18,562 nt of DNA from JBJEQG01 sp051881635 (GTDB lineage Bacteria > Bacillota > Clostridia > Oscillospirales > Acutalibacteraceae), in the NCBI GenBank assembly GCA_051881635.1, contig JBJEQG010000069.1, positions 1 through 18,562 on the forward strand, read 5' to 3'. Position numbers and translations under genes: made by a program. This document shows positions 7,660 to 14,313 of this stretch, piece by piece. The notes below the pieces were generated by a model, which saw nothing but the letters and a program-made list of their open reading frames with translations, made no database searches and was not told where the DNA came from. Within the stretch, counting starts at the first letter, position 1. Each line of letters begins with the position of its first letter.

Positions 7660-7839
7660 TTAAGCAAACATTCCCTTGATATTCGTTATCAATTCCTCCA
7701 TAGATGCCATAACCCTATCCGCCTGTCTGTTCGTCTTTTTCGGACGCATCATCATGCGACTGCCAACACAGCCTGCAATCGCCCCGACTGCTAATCCGAC
7801 ACCCGCAAATTTAATCATATTCATCATGGTTTTTGCCAT
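7660..7839 (-). CDS. Small membrane-anchored protein, 59 residues, unknown function
   Basis: A short minus-strand reading frame begins at an ATG preceded by AAGGAG ten bases upstream and ends in TAA at 7660-7662. The protein starts with a Met/Lys segment, then one glycine- and alanine-rich hydrophobic helix (about residues 10-28, FAGVGLAVGAIAGCVG). A strongly basic stretch follows (RMMMRPKKTNRQADR), then an amphipathic C-terminal helix ending in MEELITNIKGMF. This fits a single-pass protein anchored by its N-terminus with a positively charged cytoplasmic tail. Similar small proteins with a glycine-rich helix and basic tail (YtxH-like in general shape) are common in Firmicutes, but I cannot assign a family. 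Overlapping plus-strand frames in the same stretch have no credible ribosome binding site or protein character. Confidence 0.7.
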   Translation of the reverse strand: MAKTMMNMIKFAGVGLAVGAIAGCVGSRMMMRPKKTNRQADRVMASMEELITNIKGMFA

Positions 7840-7932
7840 TCTTCAAACACTCCTTATCATTGTCATTTCAGATATTGCTATTATCCCCTTCTTTCAATAT
7901 TTCATACGATAAAATTTAAATATCTTTTGAGG

Positions 7933-7958
7933 AAAAAAGCCCATATCCAAGCCTTTTT
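7933..7958 (-). terminator. Terminator-like hairpin upstream of the small-protein gene
   Basis: In the minus direction, AAAAAGGCTT can pair with GGGCTTTTTT (with G-U pairs) around a six-base loop, and the stem ends in a T run. It lies between the candidate minus-strand promoter (8049-8078) and the small-protein gene, so it could act as an attenuator or define the end of a short RNA of about 110 bases. Confidence 0.4.
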
Positions 7959-8048
7959 CCCATTGTCACAGTGAACAATAAAACCCCCAAATTTTTTTCC
8001 AACTTTGGGCAAGTAACCGTTTTTTCGTCATTTTGGACAGAAACCAAC

Positions 8049-8078
8049 ATTATTCGTTTGACAAAATAACGATGTCAA
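8049..8078 (-). promoter_or_regulatory. Candidate minus-strand divergent promoter
   Basis: On the minus strand, a perfect TTGACA (8073-8078), an 18-base spacer and AATAAT (8049-8054) are present. It would transcribe toward the small-protein gene. It physically overlaps the plus-strand promoter of the DUF6465-like gene, so RNA polymerase could probably occupy only one at a time. Confidence 0.45.
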
Positions 8079-8086
8079 GTTATAAT
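8058..8086 (+). promoter_or_regulatory. Perfect consensus sigma-A promoter of the DUF6465-like gene
   Basis: TTGACA (8058-8063), exactly 17 bases, then TATAAT (8081-8086). The TTGACA and a TGTCAA at 8073-8078 form an inverted repeat inside the promoter. Transcription would start near 8093, giving a leader of about 58 bases. A full consensus match implies strong constitutive expression unless repressed. Confidence 0.9.
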
Positions 8087-8150
8087 TTATATAAAGTTAA
8101 TTCTTTTGTATTGTTATATTTTTATATTTTTAGAAAGAAGGATTTTTGTT

Positions 8151-8492
8151 ATGGCTACAAAAAAGACAACAAAGACAACCGCCGCTGCTGAGGTTAAAAC
8201 AACTGTTGCTGCTCCTGTTGAGGCAAAGGTTGAGGAAAAAGCTGTTGAAGTTAAGGTTGAGGAAAAGGCTGCTCCTGCAAAGAAGGCCTGTGCAAAGAAA
8301 GCTGCTCCTGCCGTTAAGGTTAATGTAACACTTCAATACGCTGAGAAAGAATACACAATCGACAGCATCGTTGAGAAAATCAAAGCTGTTGAGGCTGACA
8401 AGACAATCACTACTCTTGATGTTTATGTTGTTCCGGAAACAGCTACTGTTTACTATGTTGTAAACGGTGAACAAAAGAGCATGGCTCTCTAA
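8151..8492 (+). CDS. DUF6465-like small Ala/Lys/Glu-rich protein
   Basis: This 113-residue protein has two parts. Residues 1 to about 57 are low complexity, made almost entirely of Ala, Lys, Glu, Val and Thr. They include a nine-residue tandem repeat (KVEEKAVEV then KVEEKAAPA, encoded by near-identical DNA at 8226-8244 and 8253-8271). Residues from about 58 form a compact domain (VKVNVTLQYAEKEYTI...LDVYVVPETATVYYVVNGE) that matches my recollection of the DUF6465 family of Clostridia. The function of that family is unknown. The basic, alanine-rich tail resembles histone H1-like tails, which may mean nucleic acid binding, but this is inference. The reading frame is open 15 codons upstream, but AAGGA eight bases before 8151 sets the start. 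A perfect promoter precedes it and a strong terminator follows, so it is a single-gene, probably abundant, transcript. Confidence 0.85.
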   Translation: MATKKTTKTTAAAEVKTTVAAPVEAKVEEKAVEVKVEEKAAPAKKACAKKAAPAVKVNVTLQYAEKEYTIDSIVEKIKAVEADKTITTLDVYVVPETATVYYVVNGEQKSMAL

Positions 8493-8513
8493 TTTTATCC
8501 ATTACAAAAAATC

Positions 8514-8550
8514 AACCGTCTGTATTATGTGTACAGACGGTTATTTTTAT
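8514..8550. terminator. Bidirectional terminator between convergent genes
   Basis: AACCGTCTGTA (8514-8524) and TACAGACGGTT (8532-8542) form a perfect 11-base-pair stem with a seven-base loop. T-rich tails are present on both strands (ATTTTTAT to the right; TGATTTTTT on the minus strand to the left). It serves both the DUF6465-like gene and the surface-polymer operon. Confidence 0.9.
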
Positions 8551-8554
8551 GCTT

Positions 8555-9721
8555 TTATATAGGCTGTGCAGCCGATTTTGCCGATAACTTTTGAACAATA
8601 ATGTCTATCAGTTTATTGTAGCCCGTAACCTTTTTCAAAAATTCCAACACAATCGCAACTGCAAGTGAGATTGCAAAGAAAATAATATAAATCAATCCGA
8701 AATATTCAAATGAATAAACAAAATCACCAAAGTAAACTTCTTTGATAATGTCATGCACAAAGTAAACCGTCATGGCGTACTTGCCGAAAAAACATAAAAT
8801 TTGACGGACAACGGGAATACATATAATAAAGTTGTAGCAATAATAAATAACAAAGAACGGCACAATCCCGTCTTTAAATTCATAAAAAACTTTATGGTCA
8901 AGTTTTGTTGCTGTATAACACAACGCCGCCAAAATAAAGGTTGATAAACCAAACTTCAAAAGCATATTTAAAGGGCGGTTCTTAACAAAACAAAAATCTT
9001 TCATCTTTTGCAATACATCATTTTGAGCGGAATAAACGCCGATAATAAACATGAATATCCACCGCACCAAATCATTACTGCCGTCCAAACCGAAAATTCT
9101 TGGCACGAACAGACACAGCAACGCTGTCCACAAAAACGCATATTTATGTACCAACCGTACAATTAACGGTGCTAAAAGCACTAACAGAATGGCAAGGCTC
9201 ATATACCACCAATCGGCATTTAGTGTATATCTCCAATATTTCAAATTAAAAAGCCTTGTCAATCCGAACATATCCAACAGCATACGCATAAACCCTGTCG
9301 CAAAATTATCCCTTGTTATATCCCCCTCAAAATAAACCGTCAACTGACGATTATCCATAAAAAAACAAAAGATTGAGGCACAGATATAAACAAACCAATA
9401 ACCTGACATCACCTTGACAAGGCGTGTGCGAATATAACCTTTAAACTGCTGACGGTCAAGCGTATAATTTTCCGACTTAGCCTTGATTGACTTTGTCAAA
9501 CCGTAACCCGTAATAAATACAAAAATTGCCACACATATTTTCATAAAGTATGCCAACTTAACAATAAAATCCTCCGAAAACGGTGCAAAGTTGACCGTAT
9601 AATCCGCAAAAATTTCCGTTGTACGGTAACAATGATGAAACACCATCATTAAAATCGCAATACCTTTTAGGGCTTGTGTGTCCTTTTTTGTAAAGTCGCT
9701 TTTTGCAAGCCTTCTTCCCAT
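8555..9721 (-). CDS. Membrane acyltransferase 3 family protein
   Basis: This integral membrane protein of 388 residues belongs to the acyltransferase 3 (OafA/NodX) family, which moves acetyl or other acyl groups onto sugars or polymers at the cell surface. The N-terminus has the family motif LKGIAILMMVFHHCYRT (from residue 18), with the likely catalytic His pair at 29-30. About ten hydrophobic segments follow through the rest of the protein. The ATG at 9721 has AAAAGGGG ten bases upstream. A longer version from 9745, two bases after the upstream stop codon, lacks a good ribosome binding site. It is the last gene of the surface-polymer operon, 26 bases after the Stealth gene. This suggests it decorates the exported glycan, for example by O-acetylation. 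The acyl donor and acceptor cannot be told from sequence. Confidence 0.88.
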   Translation of the reverse strand: MGRRLAKSDFTKKDTQALKGIAILMMVFHHCYRTTEIFADYTVNFAPFSEDFIVKLAYFMKICVAIFVFITGYGLTKSIKAKSENYTLDRQQFKGYIRTRLVKVMSGYWFVYICASIFCFFMDNRQLTVYFEGDITRDNFATGFMRMLLDMFGLTRLFNLKYWRYTLNADWWYMSLAILLVLLAPLIVRLVHKYAFLWTALLCLFVPRIFGLDGSNDLVRWIFMFIIGVYSAQNDVLQKMKDFCFVKNRPLNMLLKFGLSTFILAALCYTATKLDHKVFYEFKDGIVPFFVIYYCYNFIICIPVVRQILCFFGKYAMTVYFVHDIIKEVYFGDFVYSFEYFGLIYIIFFAISLAVAIVLEFLKKVTGYNKLIDIIVQKLSAKSAAQPI

Positions 9722-9747
9722 ACTGTGTTTTCCCCTTTTCAACATCT

Positions 9748-10758
9748 TTATTTTAATTCAAAGGACGATTTTTTTGGCAAAAGAATTTCAAACGCTTGAA
9801 TAACTTTTCTTTTTTTTACCTCAAAATCCGTTGTCTGAGCCGTATCATTGACACAAATCATGTGTGTACTGCCGTTTTGGATTGTGCGGCATAAGTCCTC
9901 AATATTTTCGTCCGTAACATGAAAACATTGTCCAAAATCCTTTTTGCGTACCGTATAATTGCCCGTTACAAACTGCCAATATTTCATAAGCCATTGATTA
10001 ACTCTTGCCTGTTGGCGGAATTTATCACGACAGGACAAATCCAAAGTGGCTTCCGCCCTGCTCCATGCGTCCTCAAATGTCGATTTCAGGAAACTGCTTG
10101 CCAAATGGTCATAATTAAAACCGGGATACCACTCCCATGCCGTAAGTAAAAGAGTTCGCACAATATTTTTTAAGCCGTTTTTAGGATTGAACCATTTTCC
10201 AAAATCCCGTTTCATCGTCTGCCTTTTCGTTCCACGAAAAACCGTGTTAATCACTTCCATATCCGCACCGTTATAAAATCCCGCACTGTCCTCGACAAAG
10301 TAGACCGGATTCATCGCAAAGGTATCGCATGGCAAACCGTCCTTAAAAAAATCATTCGGTACGGTCGGGGCTGTCAAAAACATATCATCGTTAAAGTAAA
10401 CGAACTGCTCTGACAAGCCCTCAATACGGTGCAAATTCAACTCAATCGTATGGGAATTAAAAGTCGGCAAATACGCTTGCGGAATATAATCCTTATGATT
10501 AACAATATGAAGTTTCGGATTTTCCGTATTCAACCATGGTGGCAAATGCCCCCATGTTACAAAATGTACGGTATCCACCCAGGGTGCAAACCGTTCAACC
10601 CCACGAAACCAATATCGCAAATTATCCCAATCCCGATAACGGACAGCCGTATCACCTGTGGGATTATGATTTTCCGCCCTGTATTTTGCCCGTTCAGCCT
10701 GCCATTCAGGGTCATTACCGTCCACCCAAATAATAACAAAATCAATTCTGTTCGACAT
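9748..10758 (-). CDS. Stealth-family polysaccharide phosphotransferase
   Basis: This 336-residue protein has the four conserved regions of the Stealth family, which transfers sugar-1-phosphates to make phosphodiester-linked capsules and is related to human GlcNAc-phosphotransferase. CR1 is DFVIIWVDGNDPEW (residues 6-19). CR2 runs from YRDWDNLRYW through FVYFNDDMFL. CR3 includes the GADMEVINTVF and YDHLASSF segments. CR4 is ICVNDT near the C-terminus, followed by ILPKKSSFE. The ATG at 10758 has GGAG nine bases upstream. A longer frame to 10866 overlaps the upstream gene and has no family similarity. The gene overlaps the end of the glycerophosphotransferase gene by 17 bases, indicating translational coupling. 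The sugar transferred is unknown. Confidence 0.92.
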   Translation of the reverse strand: MSNRIDFVIIWVDGNDPEWQAERAKYRAENHNPTGDTAVRYRDWDNLRYWFRGVERFAPWVDTVHFVTWGHLPPWLNTENPKLHIVNHKDYIPQAYLPTFNSHTIELNLHRIEGLSEQFVYFNDDMFLTAPTVPNDFFKDGLPCDTFAMNPVYFVEDSAGFYNGADMEVINTVFRGTKRQTMKRDFGKWFNPKNGLKNIVRTLLLTAWEWYPGFNYDHLASSFLKSTFEDAWSRAEATLDLSCRDKFRQQARVNQWLMKYWQFVTGNYTVRKKDFGQCFHVTDENIEDLCRTIQNGSTHMICVNDTAQTTDFEVKKRKVIQAFEILLPKKSSFELK

Positions 10759-11974
10759 GATGTTTTTCTCCGTCCACAAGATTTTTAATCGCCTGATAGT
10801 TGCGTTCGCAATTATGGGTATCATGCAGTGTAAAAAACGCCTTATGACGGTTAAGATAAACTTCATCGTTTCTAAAACCGTTTTTTACGGCTTGCTTTAA
10901 TACCGTAAGAACTTCCTTTTCCGTTGTGCAGACAGGTCCGAAACCGTCCTCACGATAACTGAAATATCCCTCCGGATACTGTTCTCCACGAAATTGTTCG
11001 TAATCAAACTGATAATACAAAAGCGGTTTTTTCATATAGGCAAAATCCATAGCAATACTTGAATAGTCGGTAATCAGGTATGCAGACTCTTTCAGCAAAG
11101 TCTGAACATCGTATTCGGGGAAAGCCGCCACTGTAATTCTCGGATTTTCCATATTAAAATAATGAATAAACCGCTGCATATCCCTGTGCGGATAAAAAAC
11201 AAGCTGTAAGTTATTTTCTTCCAAAAGATTATTCAATTCCGTACCGCACAAAAGGCTTTTCCAAGTTTTAAAGTATTCCGTATCCGTCACCGCCGCTTCA
11301 TTGTCAAGCAGACGATTTCCGTCCTCCTGTGTACCAATCCAGCTCCGCCATGTCGGCATAACCAAAATCTGATTAGATTTGACAATGTTGTCATGAAGAT
11401 TATCAAAACGGCAAAGTCCCAAAGTCTTAACCCAACCTTTGGGATAACCAAATGTTTCACTGACAAATTTTCCTTCCCGTTCCGTACTACATACGAACAT
11501 TCTCATTTTTGTATTTTCATAGTACAGAAAAGGCATATCATCTTTAATAATGCCATGCTGTAAAAATACACGGCAGTTTCTTAAAATACCATAAACTTCC
11601 AACGCATAACAAACAGCAGCGTTGGGCTTGCCCGCTTTTTGCGAACTGATATTGACCTTTGCCGCCAAATAATAAACCCAATGACGAAACGAACCGTATG
11701 GTACAACCTCGCCCAAATCCTTAACTTTTTGATAATCCAATGACTTTTTGCGAATGGCATAAACCGCATCGCAAGTCGGCTGATTTTCCCGAATATACTT
11801 AAAAAGCCAATATCCGTTATCCCTTGCCTCCATTGCATTATCGCAAATAAGCCACATTTTTGGACGAAACACCTTATAAATCAAAGCGGGAATAATTGCC
11901 AGCAAGAACAAAAAGATATGACCTATATCCGTCAGTTTAATCCTTTTTAATTTTGACAAAAAGCTGTCATTCAT
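10742..11974 (-). CDS. CDP-glycerol glycerophosphotransferase family protein (TagB/TagF-like)
   Basis: This 410-residue enzyme is of the CDP-glycerol:poly(glycerophosphate) glycerophosphotransferase type used to prime or extend teichoic acid-like polymers. It begins with a membrane-associated hydrophobic helix (about residues 18-34). Family hallmarks are FLQHGIIKDD (QHG at 139-141), MPTWRSWIG (206-214), YPHRDMQRF, and the nucleotide-site segment YLITDYSSIAMDFAYMKKP near residue 330. It is about the size of TagB, whereas polymerising TagF proteins are larger. The single catalytic domain therefore favours adding one or a few glycerol phosphate (or similar polyol phosphate) units. The start at 11974 has GGGAG six bases upstream. 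The longer frame to 12079 runs through a terminator-like hairpin and lacks a good ribosome binding site. It lies downstream of the ABC-2 permease and overlaps the Stealth gene. Confidence 0.9.
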   Translation of the reverse strand: MNDSFLSKLKRIKLTDIGHIFLFLLAIIPALIYKVFRPKMWLICDNAMEARDNGYWLFKYIRENQPTCDAVYAIRKKSLDYQKVKDLGEVVPYGSFRHWVYYLAAKVNISSQKAGKPNAAVCYALEVYGILRNCRVFLQHGIIKDDMPFLYYENTKMRMFVCSTEREGKFVSETFGYPKGWVKTLGLCRFDNLHDNIVKSNQILVMPTWRSWIGTQEDGNRLLDNEAAVTDTEYFKTWKSLLCGTELNNLLEENNLQLVFYPHRDMQRFIHYFNMENPRITVAAFPEYDVQTLLKESAYLITDYSSIAMDFAYMKKPLLYYQFDYEQFRGEQYPEGYFSYREDGFGPVCTTEKEVLTVLKQAVKNGFRNDEVYLNRHKAFFTLHDTHNCERNYQAIKNLVDGEKHHVEQN

Positions 11975-11992
11975 ACTTTTCTCCCATTTCAC

Positions 11993-12065
11993 AAAAAAAG
12001 CCTTCCCAAACGGAACAACAGTCCTGTATTTCAAAACGACCTTGTTCTTATGAAGGAGGCTTTTT
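11993..12065 (-). terminator. Terminator-like stem with large loop inside the surface-polymer operon
   Basis: In the minus direction, AAAAAGCCTCC (12065-12055) pairs with GAAGGCTTTTT (12005-11995) with one G-U pair, enclosing about 49 bases in which GAACAA and TTGTTC can also pair. The structure ends in a run of seven T residues. It lies between the permease and glycerophosphotransferase genes, where partial termination could lower expression of the later genes. Confidence 0.5.
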
Positions 12066-12091
12066 GGCTCATAATTCAATAATCTTCAATT

Positions 12092-12958
12092 TTAAAGAAC
12101 ATCGGGCAAACGCTTTCTCAGCCTTGAATAGTTATAAACGCCAATCAAATAAATAAACACAAATTCAGCCACGAAAATCAACAGCTCAGTTTGATTTTCA
12201 AAGAACCATTCATTATACCATTCAGCATTGAGGAAAGTTTTACGATAACCGTTGACAAAAAATGTAATCGGATTGACAAGCATAAGATGACGGACAAAAT
12301 CGTTTTCAATCTCATAGGAGATATTCATAATACCCGAAATCCAGAAAAAGCCTGACATAACCGCTACAATAAGACTTTCAAAGTCCTTGCTGAAAGCACT
12401 CATCGGTGCGGTTGACCACAGGAGCATGACAAAGAATATAAACATCAGCGGACAATAGAAAAAGAATTGCAAGTTGTATATATTCGGCGTGTAGCCTGCA
12501 CAAACCAGATAAATATAGCATAAAACCATAAGGAAGATATGCACAAACAACTTGGCAAGCGTTGTATAGGTCATGATAATAGACACAGGGAATGAAACCT
12601 TTGTCACAAACTGTCTGTTATTGCGTATGGATTTTGAACCGTTGACAATCGTATCACTGATAAAAAACCACGGTATGAAACCGACCATCAAAAACACAAA
12701 GAAAGTTACGCCATGCATATCCCGACTGCCGCCGCCACGAATACCGAACTCAAAAGCGAACCAATAAATAAACAACTGAAACAGTGGTTTAACGACTGCC
12801 CAAAAAGGTCCTAAAATTGCACCCTTATACATTTTAATCAATTCATTTTTTGCCAAAACAAAGGTTTGCCGTCCGAAATGGCGGTGTTCCCGAAAAATTT
12901 GTGTTAAATCGCTGAATTTAATTTTCTTTTCCTGCCGTACCGTTTTGGTTTTCTCCAC
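12092..12958 (-). CDS. ABC-2 type polysaccharide exporter permease (TagG/Wzm-like)
   Basis: This permease of about 288 residues has six hydrophobic segments and belongs to the ABC-2 polysaccharide export family. It would flip a lipid-linked polymer across the membrane. The typical N-terminal interface helix and the RNELIKMYKGAILGPFWAVVKPL-type segment (here beginning LAKNELIKMYKG) are present, as is a conserved later stretch in the form NPITFFVNGYRKTFL. I place the start at the GTG at 12958, because GGAGG lies seven bases before it. An in-frame ATG at 12991 lacks a proper site and would include the ribosome binding site in its coding. The ATPase partner is most likely the gene at 6721-7449, which is not adjacent. 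A promoter at 13025-13052 makes this the first gene of the operon permease, glycerophosphotransferase, Stealth, acyltransferase. Confidence 0.9.
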   Translation of the reverse strand: MEKTKTVRQEKKIKFSDLTQIFREHRHFGRQTFVLAKNELIKMYKGAILGPFWAVVKPLFQLFIYWFAFEFGIRGGGSRDMHGVTFFVFLMVGFIPWFFISDTIVNGSKSIRNNRQFVTKVSFPVSIIMTYTTLAKLFVHIFLMVLCYIYLVCAGYTPNIYNLQFFFYCPLMFIFFVMLLWSTAPMSAFSKDFESLIVAVMSGFFWISGIMNISYEIENDFVRHLMLVNPITFFVNGYRKTFLNAEWYNEWFFENQTELLIFVAEFVFIYLIGVYNYSRLRKRLPDVL

Positions 12959-13024
12959 GCAATTCCCTCCATTTTTGAAATTATTATACATTCTTACCGT
13001 CTTGAATTTTTATATGCTTATACT

Positions 13025-13052
13025 ATTGTATTGTATTTTAAAAATTTGTCAA
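13025..13052 (-). promoter_or_regulatory. Promoter of the surface-polymer operon
   Basis: On the minus strand, a perfect TTGACA (13047-13052), a 16-base spacer and TACAAT (13025-13030) lie in the gap between the glycosyltransferase gene and the permease. The leader would be about 60 bases. I see no clear terminator after the glycosyltransferase gene, so read-through from it is also likely. Confidence 0.75.
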
Positions 13053-13073
13053 GCCGTTTGCACACAGACTGTT

Positions 13074-14174
13074 TTATTTACCTGAAATTTCGCATTTCTG
13101 CCGCATAATTTTTTGTATATGTTCAATGGAATTTTTATCCGAACCGCCATACTTTTTCAAGTGAAACGGGAGCTGTACAATACCTATTATTGTTCCCATA
13201 CCGTAAGCTATATGCAAAAGAAAAAATATCGGAAAAAGCAATAAAAACACCAGATGTTTTTTCGGGGCTGTAATCCATGCGGCGGCGGTCATCAGCAAAT
13301 CCGCAAACCCATACAGGGACATCAAAACAGGCAACCCCCATGTAAGCAATGGCACAGATAAACACAATCCCAAAACAAGCAAAATCACACAAACCAAAAT
13401 TGCCCCCACAAAACAAAACGGCACAAAATGATAAAATGACAGGCATTGGGGACAATAACCTATGGTCAATCCAATCCAACGCCCATTCTGAAATTTTTGT
13501 CTGAGCATACCGCAAAGTGAACTTCTGATATATTGATAAGAACGAATACTGTCCGAATAACAAAAACGGTAGCCTGCTTTTCGCATACGATAGTGTAATT
13601 CATTATCTTCCGTGCGTCCCAAAGCCTCGTCAAAGCCACCGACCGCTGCAAAAACTTCCCGTTTGTATGCTCCATGAAACAACGAATTGACATATTTTTT
13701 CTCTTGCTTATCCGTACGGCGATAATCGGCAATCGAACTGCCGAACATGGAACTTTCCGCCAAAAGCAGCATTTGACTGTACGGTGTATTCTCACTTGTT
13801 ATATTTGGGCGAGGACCGCCGCTTATGTTCTCGCCGCTCTCCAAAACCTTTATATTTGCGGAAATAAAATTGCTTGGTATATGGGCATGAGCGTCTACAC
13901 GAACAATCACTTCATTATCGGCATTTTCCAAAACGACATTCCAGCCTGCCGCCTGTGACTTTTTTGGGTTTTCACATACCTTTACTGCACTATATTCCGT
14001 TCCGTACTTTTCGGCAAAATCCGTCATGATTTTCAGTGTACCGTCCTGCGAGTATGAATTAACCAATATAACCTCTGTTAATTCATGCGGATAATCCTGC
14101 AACAAAATATCATTCAGTACATTTCCCAAAAAATCTTCTTCATTATAGGCAATAACGCCAATCGAAATTGTCAT
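13074..14174 (-). CDS. GT2 family glycosyltransferase with C-terminal membrane segments
   Basis: This 366-residue protein has an N-terminal GT-A catalytic domain. It starts with ISIGVIAYNEEDFLGNVL and has the nucleotide-sugar segments VILVNSYSQDGT and VRVDAHAHIP (the D-x-H variant of the metal-binding DxD site). The acceptor-side motif ED appears in GRTEDNELHYRMRKAGY. Three or four hydrophobic segments follow from about residue 230, so it acts at the inner face of the membrane on a lipid-linked acceptor. The layout resembles ExoA/succinoglycan-type family 2 transferases. The ATG at 14180 is only one base from GGAGG, while the ATG at 14174 is seven bases away, so 14174 is the likely start. It has a strong promoter at 14271-14299 and lies directly upstream of the polymer export operon, fitting a role in building the repeat unit. 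Confidence 0.9.
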   Translation of the reverse strand: MTISIGVIAYNEEDFLGNVLNDILLQDYPHELTEVILVNSYSQDGTLKIMTDFAEKYGTEYSAVKVCENPKKSQAAGWNVVLENADNEVIVRVDAHAHIPSNFISANIKVLESGENISGGPRPNITSENTPYSQMLLLAESSMFGSSIADYRRTDKQEKKYVNSLFHGAYKREVFAAVGGFDEALGRTEDNELHYRMRKAGYRFCYSDSIRSYQYIRSSLCGMLRQKFQNGRWIGLTIGYCPQCLSFYHFVPFCFVGAILVCVILLVLGLCLSVPLLTWGLPVLMSLYGFADLLMTAAAWITAPKKHLVFLLLFPIFFLLHIAYGMGTIIGIVQLPFHLKKYGGSDKNSIEHIQKIMRQKCEISGK

Positions 14175-14270
14175 AGTCATACCTCCGTTTGGCTGGTTAT
14201 TTTAGAATTTCTTTTGATGATTTTCCATATTATCCCCAAAAGTGATATGTGGGGCAAAACTCTGTCATTA

Positions 14271-14299
14271 AGTATAATGCAGAAAAAAACACTTGTCAA
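14271..14299 (-). promoter_or_regulatory. Promoter of the GT2 glycosyltransferase gene
   Basis: On the minus strand, a perfect TTGACA (14294-14299), a 17-base spacer and TATACT (14271-14276). Its -35 box overlaps the -35 box of the opposite promoter for rsuA. Confidence 0.85.
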
Positions 14300-14313
14300 A
14301 CAGGTGTTTTTTT
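14282..14313. repeat. Long inverted repeat holding the divergent -35 boxes
   Basis: AAAAAAACACTTG and CAGGTGTTTTTTT form about 13 base pairs (one G-U) around a five-base loop. It has a terminator-like shape on both strands, but the shared -35 sequence TTGTCAA sits at its centre, so an operator or promoter-architecture role is more likely. Confidence 0.6.

Larger units (their letters stand above)
7840..8150. promoter_or_regulatory. Divergent intergenic region with structured minus-strand leader
   Basis: This 311-base stretch between the small-protein gene and the DUF6465-like gene has no credible coding frame. It holds the divergent promoters at 8049-8086, listed separately. In the minus direction it contains a hairpin CCCAAA/TTTGGG (7986-7991 with 8004-8009), a short ATTGT/ACAAT pairing (7962-7979), and a terminator-like hairpin with a run of six T residues (7933-7958). 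The small-protein gene's ribosome binding site is at its left end. I see no clear promoter between 7840 and 7930. Confidence 0.5.

Noticed and set aside
7504..7912. Two overlapping plus-strand frames (7504-7794 and 7676-7912)
   Set aside because: They have no ribosome binding sites and odd composition, and the minus-strand 59-residue gene explains the same bases better.
8130..8474. A 114-residue minus-strand frame antisense to the DUF6465-like gene
   Set aside because: It is the mirror of a repetitive Ala/Lys/Glu coding stretch, giving Leu/Cys/Ser/Asn runs, and has no start signal.
10759..10866. N-terminal extension of the Stealth protein
   Set aside because: It lies within the end of the upstream gene, shows no Stealth similarity, and the ATG at 10758 has its own GGAG site.
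11975..12079. N-terminal extension of the glycerophosphotransferase
   Set aside because: It runs through a terminator-like hairpin and lacks a ribosome binding site, whereas 11974 has GGGAG at good spacing.
14282..14313. Bidirectional terminator between the glycosyltransferase gene and rsuA
   Set aside because: The genes diverge here, so no transcript arrives to be terminated. The stem instead holds the two -35 boxes.
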